From: JACMNW01 sp963708425
GTDB taxonomy: Bacteria > Pseudomonadota > Alphaproteobacteria > Rhodobacterales > Rhodobacteraceae
Assembly (NCBI GenBank): GCA_963708425.1
Contig: OY970206.1
Location: 3,637,727-3,701,726 of the forward strand
Reading direction: 5' to 3'
Length of the DNA stretch: 64,000 nucleotides
A program made the translations under genes and the position numbers. This document shows positions 47,031 through 55,821 of the stretch, piece after piece (position 1 is the stretch's first letter; every line of letters starts with the position of its first letter). The notes beneath the pieces were generated by a model that saw only the letters and a program-made list of their open reading frames with translations, had not been told where the DNA came from and searched no databases.

Positions 47031-47916
47031 TGGCAGCCTGCCGCAACTCTCCCGGCGCGATGCCGAACTGGGTGACGAACTGGCGTCGGAAGTGGCTCAG
47101 GTTCTCATATCCGACCGACAGGGCGATCTGCTGCACCGTGGCACCGGTCGTGATCAGGTGACGGCGGGCCAGATCGAAGCGGCGGGCGGCTACGAACTGG
47201 TGCGGGGCGAGGCCCGTCGTCATCCTGAAGCAGCGGGCAAAATGAAAGGGGCTGATGCCCACCAGACCGGCAAGATCGTCAAGCGTGATCGTCTTCGTCA
47301 AATGCGCCTCGACATAGTCGGCCAGGGTGCGAAGCCGCCGGTCATTCAGCGTCACCGTCGGCCCGAAGCGTGGCCGGGTGCCGTACTGGTTGCGCAGCAC
47401 GCGCGCGGCGATCAGCTGCACCAGCTCACCGGCTTCGACATCCGACAGGGTGGTCTGGCCAAGGCAGGCCTGCCGCAGACGATGCGCCACACTCAGGAAG
47501 ACCAGATCGGTCACGAATGCAGGAGACCGGCACCGCCGCAGCGTTGGCTCAATTTCGAAAGCAGAGATGCCCTCCGCTTCTGCCGACGCTGCAAGCGCGG
47601 TCATATCGGGATAGATTTTCAGGATCTCACTGTATTCGCGGACCCGCAGCAGAGTGGGCGGTGCGCTGCCCACGACATAAAGCGCACCGGGGCTGACGAT
47701 GGCGTCATAGACCGACCCGCCCTGCGCCAGCACGACCGATGCGTGGCCGGAAAAGACCACTCCGATCCGGTTCGGCTTGGTCGCGCCCTCGCCATCGAAC
47801 GCGGGCAGGCAGTCATAGTCGACGGACAATCCATTCAGGACGAGCTGCATGTGGAAGCTACGATCGAAGACTTTCGGCAATGGCGTTGGCGCACGTAGGG
47901 TTCGGTCATGACGCAT
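47011..47916 (-). CDS. AraC family transcriptional regulator
   Basis: 301 residues from ATG 47916. The N-terminal ligand or dimer domain has no recognised motif. The C-terminal AraC/XylS double HTH runs from about 200: TLADYVEAHLTKTITLDDLA, then GISPFHFARCFRMTTGLAPH and TTGATVQQIALSVGYENLSH, then FRRQFVTQFGIAPGELR. It converges with the DUF1761 gene with a 20-bp overlap. The target is unknown; no divergently transcribed partner lies close. Confidence 0.88.
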   Translation of the reverse strand: MRHDRTLRAPTPLPKVFDRSFHMQLVLNGLSVDYDCLPAFDGEGATKPNRIGVVFSGHASVVLAQGGSVYDAIVSPGALYVVGSAPPTLLRVREYSEILKIYPDMTALAASAEAEGISAFEIEPTLRRCRSPAFVTDLVFLSVAHRLRQACLGQTTLSDVEAGELVQLIAARVLRNQYGTRPRFGPTVTLNDRRLRTLADYVEAHLTKTITLDDLAGLVGISPFHFARCFRMTTGLAPHQFVAARRFDLARRHLITTGATVQQIALSVGYENLSHFRRQFVTQFGIAPGELRQAAIRQSAP

Positions 47917-48288
47917 GGGCTGGTCCTTCGTCGGCTGGCAAGGTGCCGAGACGGTTGATACAGCGAGATTACCTCGTTGGTGGACCCCTGCAAGACCTGC
48001 CCGCGGTGAACGGTCGGTAACCCCCATCAGATCGTCATGCCTGCCGCTCCGCATAACCCGGCAGGAGGGTCGTTGGAGATTTACAGACTCCGATCAGTTT
48101 CCGCCGCTCCAGGTGCCACGTCGAATTCAGCAAGAACCGACCCTGACGAGTTGGAAATAATCTGATTGAAAGTAGGGAAATTGCGAAACAGGCGCACGCT
48201 GAACGGCGTGGACTTCAGATGGGCAATCCCGATGAAGGTTTCACGCGGGTTCCAATAGCGTCGAGGCATGTATCAAAGGAGACACCGT
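47917..48288. other. 372-bp spacer upstream of the AraC gene
   Basis: Holds a 7-bp stem-loop CCTGCCG/CGGCAGG at 48040-48065. AAAGGAG at 48275-48281 is the ribosome site for the next gene. No gene seen. Confidence 0.5.
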
Positions 48289-48762
48289 ATGGACGATCTT
48301 AAGTTCGAGACCCCGGCAGATCAGCCAATCCTGATCATGACACGTACTCTCAAAGCCCCGCGTGCGCTCGTATGGAAATCTATTTCCGAAGCTGAGAATG
48401 CCGTGCGTTGGTGGGGTCCTCACAACCACCGCAACAGAATCCTGAAGTGGGATTGGCGCGAGGGTGGCGAATGGAGTATCGAGTCGATCACGCCCGACGG
48501 CCAGACGATTACCTTTTTCGGCGAGTATCGGGCAATCGAGAAGCCCGAAAAGGTGACGCAGACCTTCTCGTTTGATCAACTTCCTCCGGGGGCACACAGC
48601 GTCGACACTGTAATACTCGAGGATCATGGAAACTCGACGGTCTACCGGGCGACATCAACGCTTCCCGATATCGCTTCTCGTGATGCGATGATGGCATCGG
48701 GCATGCAGGTTGGGGTGCGCGAGGGCTTCGAGCGTCTCGATATGCTGCTCACAACCTTGTGA
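48289..48762 (+). CDS. SRPBCC / AHSA1 family protein
   Basis: 157 residues from ATG 48289 with AAAGGAG upstream. The START-like helix-grip fold is shown by MTRTLKAPRALVWKSISEAE, VRWWGPHNHRNRI, WREGGEW and a C-terminal helix EGFERLDMLLTTL. These small hydrophobic-ligand-binding proteins are often paired with ArsR regulators, but none is adjacent here. The DUF998 gene follows on the same strand 90 bp later. Confidence 0.88.
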   Translation: MDDLKFETPADQPILIMTRTLKAPRALVWKSISEAENAVRWWGPHNHRNRILKWDWREGGEWSIESITPDGQTITFFGEYRAIEKPEKVTQTFSFDQLPPGAHSVDTVILEDHGNSTVYRATSTLPDIASRDAMMASGMQVGVREGFERLDMLLTTL

Positions 48763-48852
48763 AGCTTGCATTGCATCTTTGGCATGAACTCCACGACTTG
48801 AACAACTGCCGCTGGCGGCTTCGCTCGGCGGCGGTCTGGAAGACTTTGCGTG

Positions 48853-49566
48853 ATGAACCTGATCCAGAATGAAATCGAGAGTATCATGACCCAGAATGAA
48901 AACAATACTTCTTCCGCTGCAGTTCCTGTTTCGTCGATCTCTCGTATGACGGCGCGGTTGGCCATTCTGAGCACCGGGTTGGGTGTGATCGCGATAATTG
49001 CGATGCATGTCCTGCGCGCCGATCTTGACCCTTCCTGGCATGTACTTAGCGAGTACGCCATCTCCAGTCACGGCTGGGTCATGACAACGGCGTTCTTTGC
49101 CTATGCGTTTGCCTGCCTGAATTTGTTCGTCGCACTCAGCCCGTACACCAAGTCCTGGATTGGTCGTATCGGAATGGTGTTTCTGCTGCTCGCGGCAATC
49201 GGTGTCGGCTTAGCGGGGGCCTTCCAGATGGACTCACTGACAACTCCCATGAACGAAGCAACCACCTCGGCGATCATGCACAATGTAGGCTCAATTGTCG
49301 GCAACCCCGGCTTCATCGTCGCCGCTCTGGTCTTGACCCGCGCCCTACGGCCAAACACACTCTGGTCCGCCGTCCGTTTGCCGATGCTTGTGAGCGCCAA
49401 TATTGCATGGATCTCTTTTCTGCTGCTCTTTGCGTCCATCGCCTATGTGATAGCAACTCAGCAAACCTCGATGGACGGCATCGGTTTGGTTGGTTTGGCC
49501 AATCGCCTGGGAATGCTTGCATATGCGGGCTTCATGGTGTCCGCCGCCTTGCCGCTTACTCGGTAA
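48853..49566 (+). CDS. DUF998 family membrane protein
   Basis: 237 residues from ATG 48853 (ATG 48886 is an alternative with a GAGAG site). Six hydrophobic segments are visible. The DUF998 pattern is recognised in DPSWHVLSEYAISSHGWVMT after the first segment and in the late loop MDGIGLVGLANRLGMLAYAG. Function unknown. Confidence 0.85.
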   Translation: MNLIQNEIESIMTQNENNTSSAAVPVSSISRMTARLAILSTGLGVIAIIAMHVLRADLDPSWHVLSEYAISSHGWVMTTAFFAYAFACLNLFVALSPYTKSWIGRIGMVFLLLAAIGVGLAGAFQMDSLTTPMNEATTSAIMHNVGSIVGNPGFIVAALVLTRALRPNTLWSAVRLPMLVSANIAWISFLLLFASIAYVIATQQTSMDGIGLVGLANRLGMLAYAGFMVSAALPLTR

Positions 49567-49718
49567 GCATAGAGCGTTTTGTTGGGGTTCTTTTGTCACT
49601 GGCTCCATCGATGCGCCTGCAACGCGTTCGGGATCGCCACAAATCCAGCTTGCTAAATCCAAGCTTCTGATTCGGTCGCACCCGACGTGTTGACACGGGC
49701 GGTTTCAGCGCGTAAGTA

Positions 49719-49744
49719 ACCGATAAGTTATCTAACGAATCGGT
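49719..49744. promoter_or_regulatory. Inverted-repeat operator candidate for the ArsR operon
   Basis: ACCGAT (49719-49724) and ATCGGT (49739-49744) form perfect 6-bp arms, and GATAAGTTATC (49722-49732) is an overlapping 11-nt palindrome. It ends nine bases before the ArsR start codon, the usual autorepression site. Confidence 0.5.
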
Positions 49745-49753
49745 GACATACCA

Positions 49754-50092
49754 ATGCCCCTCGATGACCTCAGCCTCACTTTCGCGGCCCTGGCCGACCC
49801 AACTCGCCGGGCGATCCTGGCGCGGCTGGTTACCGGCGAGGCGACCGTGACCGAACTGGCGGAACCGTTCGAGATGAGCGGACCCGCCGTCTGCAAGCAC
49901 CTGAAGGTGCTGGAAAAGGCGGGGCTCATTGCGCAGGGGCGGCAGGCGCAATGGCGGCCCCGCCGGATCGAGGCGGAGCGGCTGGCGGCGGTCGATGCCT
50001 GGCTGAACCTCTACCGCCCGCTCTGGGAGGCGCGGTTCGACCGGATGGACGAACATCTGAAACGGCTCCAGGAGGGCAAGGCAAATGGATGA
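49754..50092 (+). CDS. ArsR family transcriptional regulator
   Basis: 112 residues. Winged helix: FAALADPTRRAILARLVTGE, VTELAEPFEMSGPAVCKHLK, VLEKAGLIAQGRQAQWRPRR. No metal-binding Cys cluster. It overlaps the following AHSA1 gene by 8 bases, the classic ArsR-AHSA1 pair, and heads a five-gene run to 52129. Confidence 0.92.
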   Translation: MPLDDLSLTFAALADPTRRAILARLVTGEATVTELAEPFEMSGPAVCKHLKVLEKAGLIAQGRQAQWRPRRIEAERLAAVDAWLNLYRPLWEARFDRMDEHLKRLQEGKANG

Positions 50093-50543
50093 ACGAACCG
50101 CCGAAGCAAGGCACGAGCTTTTCATCACCCGCATTTTCGACGCGCCACGCACGCTTGTCTTCGATGTCTGGGTGCAGCCCGACCAGATCCCGCATTGGTG
50201 GGGCCCGCGCGGCTATGCGACGCTGTCCTGTCGGGTGGACCTGCGGCCAGGCGGCAGCTGGCGCGTCGCGTCGCGCCACGAGGACGGCACCGAGACGGCA
50301 GAGACCGGTGTCTTCCGCGAGGTGGAAGCCCCGGCGCGGCTGGTCCTGACCCATGCCTGGGAAGATGCTTCGGGCAAGCCGGGCGCCGAGACGGTGGTGA
50401 CCGTGACCTTTGCCGATGAGGCGGGCAAGACGCGGATGACCTTCCATCAGGCCAGCTTCGCATCGGCAGAGACCCGGGACGGGCATGAGCTGGGCTGGAA
50501 CGAAAGCTTCGACATGCTGGCCGAGCATTTGGCGCGGATGTGA
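50085..50543 (+). CDS. SRPBCC / AHSA1 family protein
   Basis: 152 residues. ELFITRIFDAPRTLVFDVWV, QIPHWWGPRGYA, LRPGGSW and a closing GWNESFDMLAEHLARM define the AHSA1-type START-like fold. It overlaps the ArsR stop by 8 bases. It is a second, distinct copy of the type encoded at 48289, with higher G+C. The ligand is unknown. Confidence 0.92.
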   Translation: MDERTAEARHELFITRIFDAPRTLVFDVWVQPDQIPHWWGPRGYATLSCRVDLRPGGSWRVASRHEDGTETAETGVFREVEAPARLVLTHAWEDASGKPGAETVVTVTFADEAGKTRMTFHQASFASAETRDGHELGWNESFDMLAEHLARM

Positions 50544-50571
50544 CACCCGACCCGACGAAAGGATCACGGAA

Positions 50572-51081
50572 ATGCAGAACACCAACACAACCCGACCAGA
50601 CGGCATGGCACCGCAGGTGCTTCGCGACATGGCACCGAAGCTGATCCGCGCGGGCCGGATCATCGCCTTCGTCGGTGTCGTGCTGCCGCTTCTGCTGATC
50701 GGCGGGATGAAGTTCACGGCAGTCGAGATCGAGGCCCTGAAACCGCTGATCAGCCTGACCCCATGGCTCGCCTGGATGTATCCGATATTCGGCGAGGCGG
50801 GGGCGTCCTATATCCTCGGCGTGGTCGAAATCGCGACCGCGCTTCTGCTGATCGCGAGCCCCTGGTCGGCCCTCGCCGGGGTCGCGGGCGGGGCGCTTGC
50901 GGCACTGACCTTCCTCGTCACCTGCTCCATCATGCTCGTGTTTCCGATCTGGGAGCCAACTCTGGGTTTCCCTGCCCTCGGCCCCGCAGGGCAGTTCCTG
51001 ATCAAGGATATCGCCCTTCTCGGCCTGGCGCTGGTGGTCCTTGGTGAAAGCCTTAGCCGCCTACGCGCGGGCGGCCAGTGA
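50572..51081 (+). CDS. DUF417 / YkgB (RclC-like) inner membrane protein
   Basis: 169 residues from ATG 50572 (AAAGGATCACGGAA upstream). Four membrane segments. LIGGMKFTAVEIEALKPLIS followed by WMYPIF and the late GFPALGPAGQFLIKDIALLG match the E. coli YkgB/RclC pattern, a membrane protein of the reactive chlorine resistance system. That system is not otherwise present. It lies in the ArsR operon, 28 bases after the AHSA1 stop. Confidence 0.85.
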   Translation: MQNTNTTRPDGMAPQVLRDMAPKLIRAGRIIAFVGVVLPLLLIGGMKFTAVEIEALKPLISLTPWLAWMYPIFGEAGASYILGVVEIATALLLIASPWSALAGVAGGALAALTFLVTCSIMLVFPIWEPTLGFPALGPAGQFLIKDIALLGLALVVLGESLSRLRAGGQ

Positions 51082-51093
51082 TCGGAGCAACTC

Positions 51094-51540
51094 ATGCCGA
51101 TGGCCGTCCGGATCAGTCTCAGCCTGTGGTGGCTGGCCATCGGCATGGCACTGGTGGAACTTGCCGCCCCCGACCTGGGGACCGGCAACTTGCTGGGCAC
51201 CTTTAACGGTCGTGGTGTCGAACTAGCCGTCCGTGGCACTGCCTTCGGCTTTCTCGTTGCACTTAGCCTGCAGATGGCCAGGGGCCGGAACTGGGCACGG
51301 CTGATGCTCGCGCTCATCTTCGGCCTTGTCGGCACCCTGTCACTGGTCATGGAACCCATCGGCTGGATCGCCGCCGGAGGCAGGCCGCTGGACTATCTGG
51401 CAAGGGCCGACGTGGTGGATCGGATCATCGTGATCAGCCGCGCGGCCCATCTGCTCTGCGTGCTGGCGGCCACTGCGCTTATGTTCACCCCGGACAGCCG
51501 CCGGTTCTTCGGCGCTTCCGCAATCTTCACACATCACTAA
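51094..51540 (+). CDS. Small membrane protein, function unknown
   Basis: 148 residues with about four hydrophobic segments (about 7-28, 45-62, 69-90, 115-132). No family recognised. Spacing to the RclC-like gene (12 bases) and to the reductase gene (16 bases) indicates one operon. TCGGAGCAACTC precedes the ATG. Confidence 0.7.
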   Translation: MPMAVRISLSLWWLAIGMALVELAAPDLGTGNLLGTFNGRGVELAVRGTAFGFLVALSLQMARGRNWARLMLALIFGLVGTLSLVMEPIGWIAAGGRPLDYLARADVVDRIIVISRAAHLLCVLAATALMFTPDSRRFFGASAIFTHH

Positions 51541-51556
51541 GGAAGGAAAGGCTGAC

Positions 51557-52129
51557 ATGCGCAAGATCATCGCGGCGCTGCAGATATCGCTCGACGGTTT
51601 CATCGAAGGCCCGGCGGGCGAGATCGACTGGATCAGGTCCTGGGAAGACCCGTTCGACATCCTGCCGGAGATCGACACTTGCGTTCTCGGTGGCGGGATG
51701 TATCCGGGCTACGAACAATACTGGGGTGCTATCATGGCCGACCCAGCTGCCGTATCGCCATTCACCGGCGCGGTCGCAACCCAAGGCGAGGTCGACTACG
51801 CGCGCTTTGCCCATGACACGCGGCACATCGTCCTGTCGACGACCCTAGAGCGGGCCATCTGGCCCAACACACGGATCATCCGGGATGCTTCAGAGATTGC
51901 CGCGCTGAAACAGCAGTCCGGCAAGCACATCCATGCCGTCGGCGGCGCGTCGCTTGTTGCAAGCCTCATTAATCTGGGCCTCGTAGACGAGTTGCGCATT
52001 GTCGTGCAGCCGATCCTGCTGGGGGCAGGCAAGGCATTGTTCGGCGGGGTGATCGACCGTCAGGCGCTCACCTTGAGAAACGCAATGGATATTGGTGGCG
52101 GCCTGGCGCGGCTAAGTTATGCCTTGTGA
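51557..52129 (+). CDS. Dihydrofolate reductase family protein (RibD C-terminal fold)
   Basis: 190 residues, AAGGAAAGG upstream. MRKIIAALQISLDGFIEGPA is the typical start of this family, followed by ETDTCVLGG-like IDTCVLGGGMYPGY, GGASLVASLINLGLVDELRI and the IVVQPILLGAGKALF end. These are NADPH-binding reductases of largely unknown substrate, not the folate enzyme FolA. It is the last gene of the ArsR operon. Confidence 0.88.
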   Translation: MRKIIAALQISLDGFIEGPAGEIDWIRSWEDPFDILPEIDTCVLGGGMYPGYEQYWGAIMADPAAVSPFTGAVATQGEVDYARFAHDTRHIVLSTTLERAIWPNTRIIRDASEIAALKQQSGKHIHAVGGASLVASLINLGLVDELRIVVQPILLGAGKALFGGVIDRQALTLRNAMDIGGGLARLSYAL

Positions 52130-52278
52130 ACGAGCAAGCACGGCCCAAACCCGCCGTTCTACCCCGACCGACGCCGCAGTGCGGCTTCCCCAGACCGGTC
52201 ATCCGACCTGATCCGTGTTATCATCAGTCATCAGCACAATGTTGGTGTCGGGTGGGCAAGGAGGATGGAGGGAAAGCC

Positions 52279-52911
52279 ATGTCCGCAATTCACCTTCCCG
52301 TCGTTCGTCCGAAGGGCCCGGCCTGGAACAAGGGCCGGATCATCGGTCAGAAACGCCCACTGCAGCCCAAGCATGTTTGGGCGATCCGCGTTCGTTTAGA
52401 GATCGCGGACAACATCCGCGACCTTGCTCTCTTCAACATGGCCATCGATTGCAAGCTGCGTGGCTGTGACCTCGTGCGGCTCAAAGTGCGTGATGTTTTC
52501 GTGTCGGGACATATGAAAGAGCGCGCATCCGTCCTGCAGAGCAAGACGCAGCGGCCGGTTCAGTTCGAGATCACCGAACAGACCCGCAAAGCCGTACAGC
52601 GGTGGATCGAGAGCCCGACGATGTTTGGGTGCGACGACCTTTGGCCGAGCCGGTTTCACGGCAGCCCGCACCTTTCGACCCGGCAATATGCCCGCATCCT
52701 GCGGGGCTGGGTGACGTCGATCGGCCTTGAGCCAAGCGCTTACGGCACGCACTCGATGCGCAGAACCAAGGCCGCGCAGATTTACAAAAAGACCGGGAAC
52801 CTGCGGGCCGTGCAGCTCTTGCTTGGCCATACCAAGATGGACAGCACTGTCCGCTATCTCGGAATCGAACTCGAAGATGCGCTTGAGATTTCGGAAGGTG
52901 TCGAGATGTAA
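52279..52911 (+). CDS. Compact tyrosine recombinase/integrase
   Basis: 210 residues from ATG 52279 with GGAGGGAAAG upstream. Only the catalytic domain is present: the first Arg in CKLRGCDLVRLKVRD near 63, HSMRR (His-x-x-Arg) near 158, LLGHTKMDSTVRYLG with Tyr near 193. The core-binding and arm-binding domains of larger integrases are absent, as in FimB-like or many small plasmid and transposon recombinases. It may invert or excise local DNA. No flanking inverted repeat was found by eye. Confidence 0.87.
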   Translation: MSAIHLPVVRPKGPAWNKGRIIGQKRPLQPKHVWAIRVRLEIADNIRDLALFNMAIDCKLRGCDLVRLKVRDVFVSGHMKERASVLQSKTQRPVQFEITEQTRKAVQRWIESPTMFGCDDLWPSRFHGSPHLSTRQYARILRGWVTSIGLEPSAYGTHSMRRTKAAQIYKKTGNLRAVQLLLGHTKMDSTVRYLGIELEDALEISEGVEM

Positions 52912-52934
52912 CGGATGAACAGCCGCCACATGGC

Positions 52935-53960
52935 CTAGCTCAAGCCAACCCTCCGAAAGCGTTGGCGATACTGCTGCGGTGTGATGCCGGTCGTACGTTT
53001 GAACAATCGGCGAAAGGCGGCGGGTTCGGTGTAGCCGACCTCGGGGCCGATATCTTCAAGGGCCATGTCGCTGGTTTCCAGCATCTGTTTGGCCTCTTCG
53101 ATCCGCAGGGATTGGACGTAATCCAGCGGGGCGTAGCCGGTCGTCGCCTCGAACCGGCGCTTGAAGGTGCGATTGGCCAGACCCGAGATTTCGGTCATCC
53201 CGGCCACCGGGTTTGGGGCGTCGTAGTTTTCGGCGATCCACGACTGCGCTGCGGCCACCGCCGCATCCTCATGCTGGGGTGGCCTGACGCGGGCGGCAAA
53301 GGGCAGTTGCCCGCCGCTGCGGTCACCAAACAGGAACAGTTTGGCCGTGCGGCGCGCCTCGTCCTCGCCGCAAAAGCGCGACACCAGATAAAGCGCAAGG
53401 TCGGTCCACGAGGCGGACGCGCCGGACGTGACCACCCGGTGATCTGCCCCCGCCGATACGATCACCCGTTCGGGTCGCAGACGGACGGACGGATATCGCG
53501 CGCGGATCTGATCGACGGCGGCCCAATGGCAGGTCGCTTCTTCACCGTCCAGAAGCCCCGCTTCGGCCAGCATCATCGACCCCGTACAGACCGAACAGAT
53601 CAGCGCGCCCTGATCGTGCTGCTGTTTCAACCACGCCGCCGCTTCGGGCCAGCGCCCGCGCGTGTCCTCGTTCCGGCCGATGGCGAGGTCTGCCACGATC
53701 ACGATATCCGTGCGTTTGACATCGGCAAAGACGTGTTCAGGTGTGATCGGCAGACCGACCAGATTGTTAAACGGGGCGCGGTCCCTGGCCACGATGCGCG
53801 GCACAAAGCGGCGGGGACCGGGCGGCCAGCCGGTCAGCATTTCCCAGCCAGAACCGACGAAGGACAGCACTTCGTAAAGTCCGTTCAGCACGCCGGTGGC
53901 GACTTCGGGCACCGCGATCAAACAGACGGAGATGCGTGCGGGGGAAAACGGCGTGCTCAT
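52935..53960 (-). CDS. GlxA-type transcriptional regulator (DJ-1/PfpI domain plus AraC HTH)
   Basis: 341 residues from ATG 53960 (an in-frame ATG at 53978 adds 6). The N-terminal DJ-1/PfpI-like domain spans about 8-190 with DIVIVADLAIG and ICSVCTGSMMLAEAGLLDGE, where the Cys after SV corresponds to the nucleophile-elbow position. The C-terminal AraC double HTH from about 235 includes EISGLANRTFKRRFEATTGY, and GPEVGYTEPAAFRRLFKRTT. Members regulate amino acid, betaine or stress genes. It is divergent from the DUF1127 gene. Confidence 0.9.
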   Translation of the reverse strand: MSTPFSPARISVCLIAVPEVATGVLNGLYEVLSFVGSGWEMLTGWPPGPRRFVPRIVARDRAPFNNLVGLPITPEHVFADVKRTDIVIVADLAIGRNEDTRGRWPEAAAWLKQQHDQGALICSVCTGSMMLAEAGLLDGEEATCHWAAVDQIRARYPSVRLRPERVIVSAGADHRVVTSGASASWTDLALYLVSRFCGEDEARRTAKLFLFGDRSGGQLPFAARVRPPQHEDAAVAAAQSWIAENYDAPNPVAGMTEISGLANRTFKRRFEATTGYAPLDYVQSLRIEEAKQMLETSDMALEDIGPEVGYTEPAAFRRLFKRTTGITPQQYRQRFRRVGLS

Positions 53961-54078
53961 TTCAAGAGTGTGGCACATTTGAGCCGGTTTCGTCGAGTCT
54001 GTGCCTCACGACCCGGCAGCGGGCTGTGACATTCAGCCGGTGCGGTCAATCAGATCGTAGCAAAGACTGAGAGACCAA

Positions 54079-54306
54079 ATGACCATCCTGACCAAAACCC
54101 ACTCCGCCCTCCATGCGACCGGTCCTGTCATCGGTGCCGTGCGTCGCTTGCAGCTTTCGTGGAAGACCTGGCGGCGATCGCGCCAGACGGGGCATGTGCT
54201 GCATGCGCTGAGCGACCACCAGCTGCGCGACATCGGGCTGCGGCGCAACCAGATCGACCAGACGGCGATCAATTCACAACACGAAGCCATGCGCTACTCC
54301 GGATGA
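54079..54306 (+). CDS. DUF1127 (YjiS-like) small protein
   Basis: 75 residues with a basic middle WKTWRRSRQTG and the DUF1127 core HVLHALSDHQLRDIGLRRNQ. The second DUF1127 gene in the window and, like the first, it stands divergent from a regulator. The stop overlaps an ATG of the next gene in an ATGA arrangement. Confidence 0.85.
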   Translation: MTILTKTHSALHATGPVIGAVRRLQLSWKTWRRSRQTGHVLHALSDHQLRDIGLRRNQIDQTAINSQHEAMRYSG

Positions 54307-54320
54307 AGAGGAAGCAGCCC

Positions 54321-55712
54321 ATGACATTCCGTTTCTCCCGACGCCGGCTTCTTGGCAGCACGCTCGCTGCCTCCGGCGCGATCCTTACCGGCCTTGGCTT
54401 TGCCAGCGGCCAGACCCTTACCCAGAAAGGCAAGATCATGCTTGATTCCTACTCCCCGATTTCCCGCGGCCTTGTCGAGGCCGCAACCTTCCCGTTGATC
54501 GAGGCAATCCATGGCCGCCGCTCGCGGCGCTTTGCCAAGGGGGCCTCCATTCCCGCCGGCCCTCTCGCCTATACCTCGACCGAGGCTCCCGAGGCGCTCG
54601 ATCCGGTGGAACAGATGCTGCTGATCTCGACCATTGCCGGGAACACCGGTTGGGCGGAACTTTTCGCGCATCATCCGGGCTATGCCCCGAAACTGCCGAA
54701 CTACACCACCGCTGCCGGTGGCCGCAGCTTTCCGTCATCTGCGGGGTTCAACACGTCGGAGTTCTTCTTCACTGATGACACTGGTGTCTATTTCCTGCCG
54801 ACCCGCGACACGACGCCCGCACCTGGCAACGAAATCGACCTGCAGGCCTGGGTCGAGTCTCACCGCGCCCGCATCGTCAAACTGGCGGACGGGCGGCTGA
54901 CAATTCCGGCCGCGATGCCGCACATGGAAGGGCACAACACCTGGTCGGCCAACGTGCCGGGATCGACGCTGGTGATGCCGGTGGCCGATGTCGCCCAGCA
55001 TGTGATCCTGCTGCTGTTGTACCTCGTACAGAACGGCACCGGCATCTACGACGATGTGAATGGCCGGATGCTCCCTGGCATCGAACGCTACGCCCACCGG
55101 CTGAACATGGATGTCGCCTATCCGATGACTTTCGTCGAACAGATCGCGATCACGGATGTATCGGTGGAACTCGGCACCGCCTGCTACGCGGGCGCGTTGA
55201 TGCTGCAGGCCTTGGGGTTGGGAGGCTGGATGTTTACCGGCCTCAGCCCGTTCACCGTGATGGGCGCGAGTGGCGATCCGGCTGTGCCGGGCCTCGGGTT
55301 CACGTTCGACATGATCCCGGGCAATCCGCTGCCGCATTTTACCGGCCTGCCGGGCATCTTTGAGGCGCATGTGCCGCCGCACCACGCCGACATGCGCGCG
55401 GCGGTCGAGGCAGTTGTAGCACGAAAGTTCGGAGCGGGCGGGCCGTTCGATGCCAAGCTCGGCGGTCCGTACAAGGACAACCCGACCATGCGCTCAAGTG
55501 GTGCCGAGATCGATGCCGAAGCAATCGAGATCACCACGCTGATGGCGGAATACGTGTTCTCGACCTTCGGTCGGTTTCCCGCCACGGTGCCCGCCGTGTT
55601 TCTGAAAACCTACCTTCAGGCGCACCGGCTGGATACCGGGTTCTACGACACCCATTACGGCCCGGGTGCTTATCTGCGCACCCATGCCGAGCATGACCAG
55701 AACTGGGGCTGA
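54321..55712 (+). CDS. Tat-exported protein of unknown function
   Basis: 463 residues from ATG 54321 with AGAGGAAG upstream; an ATG at 54303 overlaps the DUF1127 stop. The twin-arginine signal FSRRRLLGSTLAASGAILTG indicates export of a folded, probably cofactor-containing protein. The IHGRRSRRFAKGASIPAG and GNTGW regions loosely recall nitroreductase-fold proteins, but I cannot support that assignment. Two hydrophobic stretches occur near 222-240 and 292-305. It is probably co-transcribed with the DUF1127 gene and followed by the MATE gene 109 bp later. Confidence 0.7.
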   Translation: MTFRFSRRRLLGSTLAASGAILTGLGFASGQTLTQKGKIMLDSYSPISRGLVEAATFPLIEAIHGRRSRRFAKGASIPAGPLAYTSTEAPEALDPVEQMLLISTIAGNTGWAELFAHHPGYAPKLPNYTTAAGGRSFPSSAGFNTSEFFFTDDTGVYFLPTRDTTPAPGNEIDLQAWVESHRARIVKLADGRLTIPAAMPHMEGHNTWSANVPGSTLVMPVADVAQHVILLLLYLVQNGTGIYDDVNGRMLPGIERYAHRLNMDVAYPMTFVEQIAITDVSVELGTACYAGALMLQALGLGGWMFTGLSPFTVMGASGDPAVPGLGFTFDMIPGNPLPHFTGLPGIFEAHVPPHHADMRAAVEAVVARKFGAGGPFDAKLGGPYKDNPTMRSSGAEIDAEAIEITTLMAEYVFSTFGRFPATVPAVFLKTYLQAHRLDTGFYDTHYGPGAYLRTHAEHDQNWG

Positions 55713-55821
55713 CAGTCCCAACCGGGGGTGGCTGATCAGGCCGCCCCCATCTCTCAACCTTCACATCCCCGAAGGCCGGTCCAGGAACCGGTCTCGGCCC
55801 TATTTCTTCTGGAGTCTTCCG

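Noticed and set aside
54321..55712. Nitroreductase assignment for the Tat-exported protein
   Set aside because: Only an RRSxRxF-like stretch is suggestive; FMN-binding and C-terminal signatures were not found.
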